A stretch of DNA of 64,000 nucleotides from G965216255 sp965216255. GTDB taxonomy: Bacteria > Bacteroidota > Rhodothermia > Rhodothermales > Bin80. This document shows, piece after piece, positions 36,350 to 47,014 of this stretch (position 1 is its first letter; each line of letters starts with the position of its first letter). A program made the position numbers and the translations under genes. Under the pieces are notes generated by a model. It did not search any database, had not been told where the DNA came from, and was given only the letters and a program-made list of their open reading frames with translations. The stretch covers positions 5,344,442 to 5,408,441 of the forward strand of contig OZ244148.1 in the NCBI GenBank assembly GCA_965216255.1. Direction: 5' to 3'.

Positions 36350-38674
36350 ATGAGAATCTTGAGAAGACTTGTTGATGCGCTTCGCGCTGACGGCGGCAAG
36401 ACAGGGCGCAACCTTGCGGCAAAGGCCGTGATATTGTTGTCGCTGACTGCAATAACCGTCCTGGCATTCGAGCGCAGGTCAGTCTACGAATCCACCGTGG
36501 AGACTGGAGACACATGGCAGCGTGAAATGCTTGTGGCCCCCTTCGACTTCGCCATCCTCAAGTCGGATGATACGCTGCGCGCGGAACAGGATCGTGTGCG
36601 CTTCACCACAGAGCCCGTATTCCTGCTTAACTCGGGAGCTCAGGCCCGTATGGAGGCAAACTACGATGCGGTAGTCCGGCAACTTGACGGAATATTCGAG
36701 GCCTACAAAGAATGGCGCCTGAACGAGGCAAGGGCCCGTATGGTGATCCCGGGCGGCGTTGGGCTCGTTTCGCAGGATCTTTATCGCCGGGTAAGGGAGG
36801 ATTCGCTGCGCTACGTCGAACTGCGCGGCAACGCACTCGTGCGGCTGGCGGAGGAAGAATGGGATCGCTTGGCCGAAGACTATGTTCGCCGGACCCCGGA
36901 TCTGCCGGATACAACCAGAGCATTCCTGGAGGGGCGCCCCCTATATGAAGATATTTTGACGGATGTCTTTGACTTGGCCACGGAGCTAAGTGCAAACGGC
37001 GTACTTAGCATTCCACATGACAGTGTCTATACGGATGAGATTATTGTGCGTAACACCAACACGAGCACGTATGCCACCGTGGGCAAGGGCACGCGGTTTG
37101 GACTGAATGAGGTGTTCGACGCGGTGCAGGAGGGCCTTGAACGCTCGTTTGGGCCAGGAGTCGGTAGCATCCCGGTGAAATTTGCCCAAGCCATCCTGGT
37201 ACCGTCGCTTGAATACGAGCATGGTGCCACCGTGCGCCGTTGGCAGGAGGCAAGGCGAAACATCTCTTCGACGCGGGGAAAGGTATCTGAAGGAGACGAT
37301 ATCGTCAGGGAAGGTCAACTAATCACGGCGGCCATCAAGCAGGTGCTGGTTTCCCTGCAGCGTGAACGCCTGGGAAGGGTAGGGACGCAGCTACAATGGA
37401 CGCTTCTTGTCGGTCAGGCGCTGCTGGCCCTGTCCGCGTTTGTAGTATTTTTCCTCTATCTGTTCATGGCCCGGCGCAGGATCTTTGACGACAATGCAAA
37501 GGTCCTGCTTTTCGCACTAATGTTTGCGGGCATCATCGGACTGTTTGCCCTTGCGATTCGGATCGACCCCAATTTGATGTACGCCGTGCCGGTGGTGATC
37601 GTCTCGGTGCTTCTCACGGTAATTTTCGATTCCCGCATTGGCCTTCTGGGAACGCTGGCGTTGGCCCTCGTAGGCGGACTTATTCTGGGTTACAACCTTC
37701 CGTATGCGTTTGCGACGCTGCTTAGTGGCACGTTTGCCGTATTCAGCGTGCGTGACGTCCGCAATCGCGGACAATTCTTCTTTAGTGCCGGATTTGCGTT
37801 TGCCGGTTATGCGACCGTGATCGCAGGGTCGTGGCTGTTTCTGCAGGGAGCCGTGTCGCAGTTGTGGATCCACCTGCTGATGGCGGGGATCAGCTCATTC
37901 CTCGTTATCATGGCCTATCCGCTCCTCTGGATTTTCGAACGCTCGTTTGGAATTGCCACAGATATCAGGCTCCTGGAGTTGTCGGATACAAACAGGCCCA
38001 TTTTCAAGGAGTTGGCGCTGCGCGCTCCGGGTACGTTTAGTCATTCGCTCCAGGTGGCAAACCTGGCGGAGGCCGCCGCCGCTACCATTGGTGCCAACGC
38101 GCTACTTGCCCGCGTAGGGGCACTATACCACGATATTGGCAAGATGGTAAAGCCGGAATACTTTGTAGAGAACCAGAGATTCAGCCAGAGCGCACATGAT
38201 GGCCTTGAGCCTGCTACCAGCGCGAAAATTATTGCCAGTCACGTTACCGAGGGACTTGAGACAGGGCGACGGGATGGTCTTCCCAGGTCCGTGCTCCATT
38301 TCATTCCAATGCACCACGGTACCACGCGTATCGAGTATTTCTTTCAGAAGGCCGTCCGCCATCGCCGCGAAGGGGATCCGCCCGTGGAGGATAAGGCCTT
38401 TCGGTATCCTGGCCCGCGCCCTCGAACGAGAGAGACGGGGATCTTGATGCTCACCGATGGGGTGGAGGCGGCAAGCCGGAGCCTTGACGAGCCTACGCAG
38501 GATCATCTTGAGTCACTGGTGGATTCAATATTCAAGGCACGGCTGGAGGATGGTCAACTCGAAGAGACTCCGCTGACCTTCCGCGACCTCGGAAGAATCA
38601 GAACCACGCTCCTGGCACATCTTGCCGGAATCTATCATGGCCGGATCAAGTATCCGGACCAGGAGGGAGGCTGA
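36350..38674 (+). CDS. pgpH: 7TM-HD phosphohydrolase, PgpH-like c-di-AMP phosphodiesterase
   Basis: 774 residues. An N-terminal membrane helix (about 27-45) precedes a long extracellular 7TMR-HDED domain (about 50-320), seven membrane helices (about 345-545), then a cytoplasmic HD domain: His565 in FSHSLQVANLAE, the HDIGK motif with His594-Asp595, and later MHHGT. This is the complete PgpH layout. By family it hydrolyses cyclic di-AMP. Neighbouring genes do not add to the assignment. The gene symbol is by family resemblance. Confidence 0.9.
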   Translation: MRILRRLVDALRADGGKTGRNLAAKAVILLSLTAITVLAFERRSVYESTVETGDTWQREMLVAPFDFAILKSDDTLRAEQDRVRFTTEPVFLLNSGAQARMEANYDAVVRQLDGIFEAYKEWRLNEARARMVIPGGVGLVSQDLYRRVREDSLRYVELRGNALVRLAEEEWDRLAEDYVRRTPDLPDTTRAFLEGRPLYEDILTDVFDLATELSANGVLSIPHDSVYTDEIIVRNTNTSTYATVGKGTRFGLNEVFDAVQEGLERSFGPGVGSIPVKFAQAILVPSLEYEHGATVRRWQEARRNISSTRGKVSEGDDIVREGQLITAAIKQVLVSLQRERLGRVGTQLQWTLLVGQALLALSAFVVFFLYLFMARRRIFDDNAKVLLFALMFAGIIGLFALAIRIDPNLMYAVPVVIVSVLLTVIFDSRIGLLGTLALALVGGLILGYNLPYAFATLLSGTFAVFSVRDVRNRGQFFFSAGFAFAGYATVIAGSWLFLQGAVSQLWIHLLMAGISSFLVIMAYPLLWIFERSFGIATDIRLLELSDTNRPIFKELALRAPGTFSHSLQVANLAEAAAATIGANALLARVGALYHDIGKMVKPEYFVENQRFSQSAHDGLEPATSAKIIASHVTEGLETGRRDGLPRSVLHFIPMHHGTTRIEYFFQKAVRHRREGDPPVEDKAFRYPGPRPRTRETGILMLTDGVEAASRSLDEPTQDHLESLVDSIFKARLEDGQLEETPLTFRDLGRIRTTLLAHLAGIYHGRIKYPDQEGG

Positions 38675-38897
38675 TTGAGGGCGGCAGCGCCTGCGCTTAT
38701 CGCGCGCTGTGCCTTTAATCACGGAATAATTCCGGGCCGTGAGCCGGCGCGTTCGGGCCGGCGATGTGCCCGGATTTTCATACACCGAGCATGCCCGATT
38801 TGGCCACTTTGGGGGAGGGCGCTCATCGCCTTTTTGCGCTGAACCTTTTGGGTGGAATCTCGTATTGCATATGCTAAAAACAGCCCATACAGAATCG

Positions 38898-40436
38898 ATG
38901 GATGCAATCTACCGTGCACGTTTCCCCGTAGCGCTGCTACTCACCCTGTTCTGCGTGCCATCGGCTTCGGCGCAGGATGTGCTCCTACAATTCGAAGACA
39001 GTATCTCGGAGTTCACGCTGGATAATGGACTCCGGTTCATTGTCCTGGAGCGGCACGAGGCTCCAGTGGCCTCCTTCTACACCTACGCAGATGTAGGAGG
39101 CGCGGACGAAGTAAAGGGGATTACCGGCATTGCCCACATGTTTGAGCACATGGCCTTCAAGGGCACCGACACCATCGGTACCAAGGACCTGGAAAACGAG
39201 ACGGCGGCCATGGACGGTGTGGACCGGGCCTATGCGGATCTCAAGGCAGAACGCAGCAAGGGATCCCTGGCAGATTCAAGCAAAATAGTCGAGCTTGAAG
39301 CGGCGTTCGAAGCAAGTAAGGAAACGGCGGCCGAGTGGGTGGAAGACGGCGAATTTGAAATGGTCATTGAGCGTGCGGGGGGAACGGGTCTTAACGCGTC
39401 CACGAGCTCCGACGCCACGCTGTATTACTACAGTTTGCCTGCCAACAAGATCGAGTTGTGGTTCTCTCTCGAATCGGACCGCTTCCTGAACCCCGTGTTG
39501 CGTGAGTTTTATGTCGAGCGGGACGTGGTGATGGAGGAGCGAAGGATGAGGACAGAAAGCAGTCCCATCGGGCGCCTGCTGGAGGAATTCATTGCTACCG
39601 CCTTCAAGGCTCATCCCTACGGCGAGCCCGTGGTTGGTCATATGTCCGACCTTCAATCGTTCACGCGGGAGGAAGCCTCACGTTTCTTCGAGAAATACTA
39701 CGGTGCAGGCAACCTGACCATCGTGGTCGTGGGCAGTGTGGGGCATGAGGAAACCCGGCAGCTTGCGGAAACATATTTCGGCCGGCTTCCAGGCGGCGTA
39801 ACCCCGGACCCCGTAGAGACGCAAGAGCCGCCGCAGATCGCCGAGCGCCGGGTGGTGATAGAAGAGCAGTCCCAGCCTTTTCTCATCGTTGGCTATCACA
39901 AAGGCAGCGTGCTTCACGCGGACGACGCGGCGTTTTCGGTGCTTTCTGACATCCTTTCGAGCGGGCGCACCAGCCGTTTCTACAAGCGGCTGGTTGAGCA
40001 GGAGAAGCTGGCGCTTCAGGTCAGCGGAATCAATAACTTTCCAGGGGACAAGTACCCCAATCTATTCCTTTTCTTCGCCGTTCCGACCCAGGGACACACG
40101 CCCGAAGAGCTCGAGGATGCCGTCTACGCCATCGTCGATGAAGTGAAAGAACACGGCGTTACGGAAGCGGAGCTGCAGCGGGCCAAGACGCGGGCAAGGG
40201 CTGGCCTGATCCGCGGGCTTCAGTCGAATTCCGCCATTGCCGGCCAGCTGGCCTACTACGAAACCGTGACGGGGGACTGGCGCAATCTTTTTGGCCGCAT
40301 AGAGGCGATCGAGTCCGTGACCAATGAAGATCTCATGCGCATTGCGACGGACACTTTCGTCAAGCGCAACCGGACGGTTGCCATGATCAAGACGCTGACT
40401 GACGAGGATGATGAGGGAGATACATCCGACTCGTAA
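38898..40436 (+). CDS. M16 zinc peptidase, catalytic subunit, exported
   Basis: 512 residues from ATG 38898 with signal peptide (FPVALLLTLFCVPSASAQ). Inverted zinc motif HMFEH (residues 80-84) in GIAHMFEHMAFKGT, with further Glu downstream. Followed by typical M16 features (YVERDVVMEERRMRTES). An upstream ATG at 38739 would precede the signal and is unlikely. M16B periplasmic peptidases usually work as a pair with a non-catalytic partner, encoded here by the next gene. Gap to the partner is short. Confidence 0.92.
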   Translation: MDAIYRARFPVALLLTLFCVPSASAQDVLLQFEDSISEFTLDNGLRFIVLERHEAPVASFYTYADVGGADEVKGITGIAHMFEHMAFKGTDTIGTKDLENETAAMDGVDRAYADLKAERSKGSLADSSKIVELEAAFEASKETAAEWVEDGEFEMVIERAGGTGLNASTSSDATLYYYSLPANKIELWFSLESDRFLNPVLREFYVERDVVMEERRMRTESSPIGRLLEEFIATAFKAHPYGEPVVGHMSDLQSFTREEASRFFEKYYGAGNLTIVVVGSVGHEETRQLAETYFGRLPGGVTPDPVETQEPPQIAERRVVIEEQSQPFLIVGYHKGSVLHADDAAFSVLSDILSSGRTSRFYKRLVEQEKLALQVSGINNFPGDKYPNLFLFFAVPTQGHTPEELEDAVYAIVDEVKEHGVTEAELQRAKTRARAGLIRGLQSNSAIAGQLAYYETVTGDWRNLFGRIEAIESVTNEDLMRIATDTFVKRNRTVAMIKTLTDEDDEGDTSDS

Positions 40437-40483
40437 CGACACCTTAGTGGCCTCACGTGCCAGCCTATTGCCAGGATAACGCC

Positions 40484-42601
40484 ATGCTACGCAGCCTTTT
40501 TGCTTTCTGCACCGCCCTCCTGATCGCTCTTCCTGCCTGGGGGCAGAAACACTACACTGATCTCGATTATCCGCCGCTTCCGGATTTCACGATACCGGAA
40601 GCGGAGCGCGTGGAGTTGGATAACGGCATGATCCTCTTTCTGATAGAGGATCACCAATTGCCGCTGGTCAGCATGTCGGCCCGCATCGGAGGGGGCGGCA
40701 TTCAGGATCCCCCGGACAAGGTAGGCCTTGCTTCCCTAGCCGGTACGGTCATGCGCACCGGCGGCTCGGAATCGATGAAAGGGGACGAGATCAATGAGCG
40801 GTTGGAAAATATTGCGGCAAGCGTGGAAACCTCGGTTGGGTCTTCTTCGGGCTCAGCCTTCATGTCCACGCTTCAGGAGCATACAGATGATGTCCTGGCG
40901 ATATTTGCCGACGTGCTCATGCATCCTGCTTTCCCGGAGGACAAGATCGCCCTGGCCAAGACACAGCGGCGCTCTTCGATTTCTCGCCGCAACGACGATG
41001 CGCAGTCCATAGCGTTCCGGGAATTCGACGAGTTGCTATACGGCTCCGACCACCCGCTGGCACGCTCTGCTGAATATGCGACGCTGGACGCCGTTGGCCG
41101 AGATGATTTGGTCGCCTTCCACGGGCGCTACTTCAAGCCAAACAACGTGATACTGGGTGTCTGGGGTGACTTTGACACGAACGATATGGTCGGCAAGTTG
41201 AAAGGCGTATTTGAGGATTGGGCCAAGGATGCCGACTTCAAGCGCCCTGCACCACCGGATATTCCGAGCGTGGTCGGCTACGGCGTGAACCTGGTGCCGA
41301 AGGAAGATGTCACGCAGACATCGATCCTGTTGGGACATATCGGTGAAATAACGCGGGATCACCCCGATTATGCGGCGGTAACGGTCATGAACCAGGTGCT
41401 TAGCGGGGGCTTTGCCAGCCGCCTTTTCCAGAATGTACGGGATGACCAGGGCCTGGCCTACGCCGTTTTTGGGTCCTATAGCGCATCTTACGATCGCCCC
41501 GGGGATTTTTACGCAGGGGTGATGACCAAGAGCGAAACCACCGTTGAAGCAACCCGATCAGTGCTGCATGAAATTGAGCGTATGCGTGAGGCACCGCCGT
41601 CCGCGGACGAGATTTTGCAAGCTAAGGACAGCTATCTGAATTCGTTTGTTTTCCGTTTTGACACGCGCCGGGAGATTGTCAGCCGCATGATGACGTATGA
41701 ATACTACGGGTATCCCAAGGATTTCCTGGAACAGGTAAAGATTGGGATTGAAGCCGTAACGGCGGCGGACGTACACCGCGTGGCGCAGCGGTACCTTAAG
41801 TCAGATCAGGTCCAAATCCTGGCTGTCGGCAACTCTGAAGACTTTGGCGAGTCCCTGTCGGTGCTCGGGGAAGTGCGCCAGATCGACATCGCGATTCCCA
41901 CCGGAGAAGAGCCTGCTCCCGAGGCAACGACAGAGACACGGGAAATGGGAAGATCGGTGCTGGATGGTGCCATCGATGCACTTGGGGGCCAGGCGGCCTT
42001 CGACGGGATCCGTAGCGCACGGACCAAGCAGGACCAGTCTGTCACGACACCGGATAACATGGAGATGTCGATTTCCACGGAGATAGCGCGGCTGTACCCG
42101 GATGATCTCCTCATGATACAGCGCCTTCCGATGGGTGAAATGAAGATTGTCAAAAAGGGCGGTGAGTACGTATTTCCCGATACGCTTCCGGAGCAGATGC
42201 ACGGCCCGATGTCGCAAGAAATTGAGGCGTCGCTGTGGCGCGATCTGCCGTTCCTGTTCCGGTACTCCGATCAGGTTGAGGTCCAACTCCTCCCACAGGA
42301 GGAGTTGGATGGCCGCATGGTTGACGTGCTGCAGATAGCGCCGCCCGGCGGCGTAGAGAGCTTCAAGCTGTACGTGGATAGCGAGACCCGGATGCCGGCT
42401 GCAGTTGCCTATACCAGCTCCGCCATGGGAATGGGCCCTCCGACTCCTACGCGTGAGCTGTATTCAGACTACAGGGAAGTCTCGCTCGGAATCCAGGTAC
42501 CGTTCCGGAGCACGATATTTGTCGGTGACCAGCCTGGCGGCTCCGTGACCATTCAGAGTATGGAGCTTAACGCGGACGTAGACGAGAGCCTGTTCAATTG
42601 A
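40484..42601 (+). CDS. M16 family partner protein lacking the zinc motif, with extra C-terminal domain
   Basis: 705 residues from ATG 40484 with a signal peptide (FAFCTALLIALPAWGQ). The M16 fold is present (GVNLVPKEDVTQTSILLGH, LSGGFASRLFQNVRDDQGLAY), but the place of the HxxEH helix reads GLASLAGTVMRTGGSE, so the metal site is missing. This is usual for the non-catalytic subunit of M16B pairs. After about residue 500 a further domain of 200 residues (DALGGQAAFDGIRSARTKQD) resembles outer-membrane lipoprotein sorting-like beta folds. The pair probably degrades peptides in the periplasm or at the surface. Confidence 0.88.
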   Translation: MLRSLFAFCTALLIALPAWGQKHYTDLDYPPLPDFTIPEAERVELDNGMILFLIEDHQLPLVSMSARIGGGGIQDPPDKVGLASLAGTVMRTGGSESMKGDEINERLENIAASVETSVGSSSGSAFMSTLQEHTDDVLAIFADVLMHPAFPEDKIALAKTQRRSSISRRNDDAQSIAFREFDELLYGSDHPLARSAEYATLDAVGRDDLVAFHGRYFKPNNVILGVWGDFDTNDMVGKLKGVFEDWAKDADFKRPAPPDIPSVVGYGVNLVPKEDVTQTSILLGHIGEITRDHPDYAAVTVMNQVLSGGFASRLFQNVRDDQGLAYAVFGSYSASYDRPGDFYAGVMTKSETTVEATRSVLHEIERMREAPPSADEILQAKDSYLNSFVFRFDTRREIVSRMMTYEYYGYPKDFLEQVKIGIEAVTAADVHRVAQRYLKSDQVQILAVGNSEDFGESLSVLGEVRQIDIAIPTGEEPAPEATTETREMGRSVLDGAIDALGGQAAFDGIRSARTKQDQSVTTPDNMEMSISTEIARLYPDDLLMIQRLPMGEMKIVKKGGEYVFPDTLPEQMHGPMSQEIEASLWRDLPFLFRYSDQVEVQLLPQEELDGRMVDVLQIAPPGGVESFKLYVDSETRMPAAVAYTSSAMGMGPPTPTRELYSDYREVSLGIQVPFRSTIFVGDQPGGSVTIQSMELNADVDESLFN

Positions 42602-42650
42602 TCCGGGTGGCGGGCTCTCACGCGGCACGGCCGCTAAGAAGTCCGCAGGC

Positions 42651-43676
42651 TTATTCGCTACAGGCGAAAGCTCTGGGAACGGGCAGGTCCTTGACGGTCC
42701 TCAGTCCGGGCTGGGCAATAAGGACGAGTGCTACGGCGTTCACCAGTGCGCCTACCGTCGCCGTATCTCCGAAGATGCCGCCGTGCACTACCAGATCCAT
42801 GGGCGGATCTCCGTCTACATGTATGGCATCCACAGGACTGGATGCACCCACGAACATCCTTAGCTCAAGACGTATGGCCTCGGTGCCATTCCGGGACCCG
42901 CTGACCGACTGTGCGATGCCGGCGACCTGTCCTGGTTTCACACAAAGGAATGGAGTCTGTACCGGGCGCTCCGAAATGACGGGGGCAAGGGCTGCGTCGA
43001 TGTGATCCAGCCGCCAGTCAAGGCCCGCGGCGACCACGAGCAGCGACTCCCTCAGCCCGATATGCCCGAATCCGCCTGCTCTCTTGCGCGCTTCAAACTC
43101 CTGCACCGTAAGGCCTGCACCGATTTTGCGCTGCAGGGGTTGCCTGCGGCGACTGGCATCGACCACTCGTTCGACGCGAAGAGAACGTACGCTTGCACAT
43201 ACGCCGGTTGCGGCCAGGGCCAGTGTATCCATGGCGTAGCCGGGGTTGACACCCGTGCCTACGATCACGACACCATGCGCGCGCGCAGCCGCGTCGAGCC
43301 TCCGGGAGGCCTCCGGGTGCCGGTCGTACGGATAGCAGAGTTCCTCGGTGCTCGAAACCACATGCGCGCCTGCTCTGACACATGCCAGCAATTGATCCTC
43401 TACCTCGTCAAGGAATGAGCGTGTCGTATGAAGCACGACATGCGGTTCCGCTACACGAAGGGTTTGCTCGGCGTTTGCCGAAATACGAATATTGCAGTCG
43501 CGCCGGAGCAGCTCGCCAAGCGTCTTGCCAGCCTTGCCGGGATCCGTGTCGATGGCACCCACCAGTTGCAGGAGGCCGCTCGTTTCCTTGTCGAGCATGA
43601 GGTCCGCACAGGCAAGGCCAATAGGACCCAGCCCGTATTGGACGGTTCGTATAGGTTCGCTCAAGCCCCCAGGCAT
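42651..43676 (-). CDS. DapB-like NAD(P)-dependent dehydrogenase (2,4-diaminopentanoate dehydrogenase-like)
   Basis: 341 residues. N-terminal Rossmann fold with VQYGLGPIGLACADLMLD and LVGAIDTDPGKAG. Middle part VVLHTTRSFLDEVEDQLLAC and GVVIVGTGVNPGYAMD. The second half carries the catalytic and tetramer regions as in 2,4-diaminopentanoate dehydrogenase and dihydrodipicolinate reductase N-terminal families. Likely an oxidoreductase on amino-acid derived substrates. Adjacent to pruA in the same orientation with 28 bases between, so an amino-acid catabolism link is plausible. Confidence 0.75.
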   Translation of the reverse strand: MPGGLSEPIRTVQYGLGPIGLACADLMLDKETSGLLQLVGAIDTDPGKAGKTLGELLRRDCNIRISANAEQTLRVAEPHVVLHTTRSFLDEVEDQLLACVRAGAHVVSSTEELCYPYDRHPEASRRLDAAARAHGVVIVGTGVNPGYAMDTLALAATGVCASVRSLRVERVVDASRRRQPLQRKIGAGLTVQEFEARKRAGGFGHIGLRESLLVVAAGLDWRLDHIDAALAPVISERPVQTPFLCVKPGQVAGIAQSVSGSRNGTEAIRLELRMFVGASSPVDAIHVDGDPPMDLVVHGGIFGDTATVGALVNAVALVLIAQPGLRTVKDLPVPRAFACSE

Positions 43677-43703
43677 CGCGTGTGCGGTTGTTCCAGTCCA
43701 GCA

Positions 43704-45344
43704 CTATCTGGCAGTATCCGACTCCAGAAACGGATAGCTGAAATGGCGGGCCGGATTAAACGTCTCCTTGAGCGTACGCATCGACACCCACCGTAACATG
43801 TTCATCGGGGATCCTGCCTTGTCGTTCGTGCCAGAGGCCCGCCCCCCGCCAAAGGGCTGCTGCCCCACCACGGCCCCCGTAGGCTTGTCGTTGATATAGA
43901 AGTTGCCCGCAGCATTTTCCAGGGCCTCGGTAGCCTGCACGATCACGCTTCGATCCCTGGCGAAAATGGCACCCGTCAGCGCATACGCCGACGTTTCGTC
44001 AACCAGTCGAAGTGTCTGGCAATAATCTTTGTCCTCATACACGAATATGGAGATTACAGGCCCGAATATTTCCTCACGCATGGTCCGGTATTTCGGGTTG
44101 TCGGCAAGAATTACGGTGGGCTCAATGAAGTAGCCCTCTTCGTCTGAATAGCCGCCTCCGCAGAGAATACTTGCCTCGTTTGACGTGCGTGCGTGGTCGA
44201 TGTAGGACGTTATGCTGGTGAATGCCTTTCGATCAATCACGGCATTGACAAAATTACCAAAATCCTCAACCGTTCCCATTTTGACTTCCGACAGCTGGCC
44301 GAGCGTCTCCTCCCGGATCGCTCTCCAAAGCGAACGCGGCAAATAGGCCCGGGAAGCGGCCGAGCACTTTTGCCCCTGGTATTCAAATGCGCCGCGCACA
44401 ATGGCCGTCGCCACGACCTTGGCATCGGCGGAAGCATGTGCCACAATAAAGTCCTTGCCCCCGGTTTCGCCTACGATCCGTGGGTAGCTATGATATCCTG
44501 CAATGTTGGCACCGATAGTTCGCCACATGTGCTGGAATGTCGTAGTTGAGCCCGTGAAATGAAGTCCCGAAAAATGCGGTGAGGCGAGAACCGGATCACC
44601 GATGGTTGCGCCGCGTCCCGGCACCATATTAATGACTCCGGGCGGTAGACCGGCCTCCTCCAGCAGCTTGTGAATGAAGTACGCCGAGCACAAGGAAGTA
44701 GACGCGGGCTTCCAAACTACTGTATTGCCCATCAAGGCCGGCGCGGCCGGCAAATTGGCCGTAATCGACGTGAAATTAAACGGTGTGACAGCAAAAACGA
44801 AGCCTTCAAGCGGCCGGTATTCCATCCTGTTCCACATGCCGCGTGGAGAATGGGGCTGCCATCCGTAGATCTGGTTCATGTAGTGGACCCCAAACTTGAA
44901 AAAGTCCACGGTCTCGCAGGCGGCGTCAATTTCCGCCTGATAGGCGTTCTTGCTCTGCCCAAGCATGGTGGACGCATTGATCCTGTCGCGCCATGGGCCC
45001 GACAGCAGATCAGCGGCTTTCAGGAAGATGGCAGCGCGGTCCGTGTAATGCATTCTTGACCAGTCATGCCGGGCTTCCAGGGCTGCCTCGATGGCCGTCT
45101 GCACCTCCTCAGGTCCGCAATTATGCACCTGGCCCAGGACATGACCCAGTTCATGCGGCGGCCTCAGGGTCGTTGTGTTGCCGGTACGGACTTCTTGGCC
45201 ACCAATAAAGGCAGGAATATCAAGGATGTCGCTCTTCATTCGCTGCAGGCTGGCAGAAAGAGAGCGCCGTTCCGGGCTGCCGGCGGCGTAGTCGTAGACC
45301 GGCTCGTTCAATGGGGCGGGGGGCACGAGAATGGTGTTGTTCAT
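43704..45344 (-). CDS. pruA: 1-pyrroline-5-carboxylate dehydrogenase
   Basis: 546 residues, typical for the stand-alone bacterial and mitochondrial type. Aldehyde dehydrogenase motifs: FAVTPFNFTSITANLPAAPA, GETGGKDF with general base Glu293, and nucleophile Cys327 in YQGQKCSAASR. The NINDKPTG-like NFYINDKPTGAVVGQQPFGG near the end is characteristic of P5C dehydrogenases. It oxidises glutamate semialdehyde to glutamate in proline catabolism. The proline dehydrogenase gene is not in this window. Confidence 0.93.
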   Translation of the reverse strand: MNNTILVPPAPLNEPVYDYAAGSPERRSLSASLQRMKSDILDIPAFIGGQEVRTGNTTTLRPPHELGHVLGQVHNCGPEEVQTAIEAALEARHDWSRMHYTDRAAIFLKAADLLSGPWRDRINASTMLGQSKNAYQAEIDAACETVDFFKFGVHYMNQIYGWQPHSPRGMWNRMEYRPLEGFVFAVTPFNFTSITANLPAAPALMGNTVVWKPASTSLCSAYFIHKLLEEAGLPPGVINMVPGRGATIGDPVLASPHFSGLHFTGSTTTFQHMWRTIGANIAGYHSYPRIVGETGGKDFIVAHASADAKVVATAIVRGAFEYQGQKCSAASRAYLPRSLWRAIREETLGQLSEVKMGTVEDFGNFVNAVIDRKAFTSITSYIDHARTSNEASILCGGGYSDEEGYFIEPTVILADNPKYRTMREEIFGPVISIFVYEDKDYCQTLRLVDETSAYALTGAIFARDRSVIVQATEALENAAGNFYINDKPTGAVVGQQPFGGGRASGTNDKAGSPMNMLRWVSMRTLKETFNPARHFSYPFLESDTAR

Positions 45345-45501
45345 ATCAGTAGCGCCTTGCAGTAGAGGCCTGTTTGTTGGGGTTAATTGTAGCGGCAGAT
45401 ATACGACCCTCTATGGTCCATGTTCGCCGTGCTAGCGGTGGTGACGAACAATCGGTACAGGGCTGCGTCACACCGCTGCCCCCAGCCAACCGGCAGACGC
45501 C

Positions 45502-46740
45502 TTGTCATTTCACCGATTTGTAGCCTTCCGCTACCTGGTTGGCGTGGAAGGACGCGAGGAGGGACGCCGCTTCCTCCGGTTTGTCATCTACGTCGCCATC
45601 GGTGGCGTAGCTGTAGGAGTGGCCACGCTGCTTCTGGCGCTGGCGGTAGTCCGCGGCTTTAGCCGCGAAATAGAGGCCAAGATTGTCGGTTTCGGCGCGC
45701 ATGTACAGGTAGAAAACATTCGGCATGCCCCGCTCGATGATGCGCCCTCCATGGTGGAAGCACTGGGCGAGTGGCCGACGGTAGAGCGCGTGGATGCCGT
45801 GATTAGCGAGTTTGCGCTGCTGGGAAGATCGGCTGTCGAAATGGACGGCGTAAATATCTGGGGAACGCGCCAACTGCCGGCATTCCTTCGCGGCAGGATC
45901 CGCGCCGGGACCGACACGCTGTCGTCTGATGAAAGCGGGCGGCACAACCTGATCGTCGGGCAAGGTCTGGCGCGGCAACTAGGATTGGACATTGATGATC
46001 GGGTTACGGTGTTCTCAACGCGCAGTATTGGAAAGGGGCAGGACGTGGCTGCCCGGCCGAAGGTAAGGCAGTTCACAGTGTCCGGTATCTACGAGACATT
46101 TCTTGCAGACTTTGACGAAACGCATGTCTTTGCCGACTTCGATGTTACGCGCAGCCTGCTGGACTACGGCCCGGACGAAGTCTCCCGGCTGGATATCACC
46201 CTGCTGAGTGCGGATTCCGCCGATGCGGTAGCCCGGGCAGTGGAGGAAGCCTTTGGTTTTCCGGTCATGGCCCGGTCCATATTCCAGGTCTATCGCGGGC
46301 TATTTGCCTGGGTGAAGCTGCAGGAGGCCATCATCCCGCTCGTAATCGGGGTAATGATCATCGTCGCTGCATTCAACATCGTAGGTACGCTGTTAATGGT
46401 GATGCTGGACAAGACGCGGGAAATTGGAATCATGGCCAGCATGGGTGCTTCTTCTGCCAGCATTAGGCGTCTGTTCCTGTGGCTTGGCTTCCATGTGGGA
46501 TTAACTGGAACGGTTCTCGGGATGGGATTCGCCCTCTGCCTTGCGTTTGTACAGCAACGCTACGGCGTGATTCCGCTACCGGCGGAAGCCTACTACATGA
46601 ATACGGCTCCCATCGCGCTTAACGCGCTGGATTTCGTTGTTGTGAGCGTCATCTCGCTCCTTCTGTGCCTTATCGCCGCCTACGTCCCTGCGCGCATAGC
46701 ATCCCGGATCGCGCCGCTGAGAGTCATTCGGTTCAGTTAG
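45502..46740 (+). CDS. LolC/LolE-type lipoprotein-releasing ABC permease
   Basis: 412 residues from TTG 45502, which gives FHRFVAFRYLVG as the N-terminus typical of LolC/E (AxRYL). First membrane helix about 25-50, then a periplasmic MacB-like domain (about 50-265), then three helices with MIIVAAFNIVGTLLMVMLDKTREIGIM. The family exports lipoproteins to the outer membrane as a dimer with an LolD ATPase, which is not adjacent here. The TTG start is chosen because no ATG precedes the first helix. Confidence 0.88.
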   Translation: MSFHRFVAFRYLVGVEGREEGRRFLRFVIYVAIGGVAVGVATLLLALAVVRGFSREIEAKIVGFGAHVQVENIRHAPLDDAPSMVEALGEWPTVERVDAVISEFALLGRSAVEMDGVNIWGTRQLPAFLRGRIRAGTDTLSSDESGRHNLIVGQGLARQLGLDIDDRVTVFSTRSIGKGQDVAARPKVRQFTVSGIYETFLADFDETHVFADFDVTRSLLDYGPDEVSRLDITLLSADSADAVARAVEEAFGFPVMARSIFQVYRGLFAWVKLQEAIIPLVIGVMIIVAAFNIVGTLLMVMLDKTREIGIMASMGASSASIRRLFLWLGFHVGLTGTVLGMGFALCLAFVQQRYGVIPLPAEAYYMNTAPIALNALDFVVVSVISLLLCLIAAYVPARIASRIAPLRVIRFS

Positions 46741-47014
46741 AATTCGTGGCAGGCCGCAGCGGTTCGGGGTTGATCGCAGGCTTGCCGATCGGTTTGCAGT
46801 GGCTGAGCCGACTTGCATTCGCGGCCGGGGCGATACCATGCGGTTCTGCCCGCCTCAAGAACCTTTCGTGCAGTAGATGCGATTTGTGAATGCGGCCCGG
46901 GTAGTTGCCTGGCTACGCTCCGGATTGATCCGCAATGATTCGAAACCCGCAACCGATTGGGCTGTTTTCCTGGTGGCCTGTTCAACCTTATTCGCTATAC
47001 AATAGTCTGTCGCT

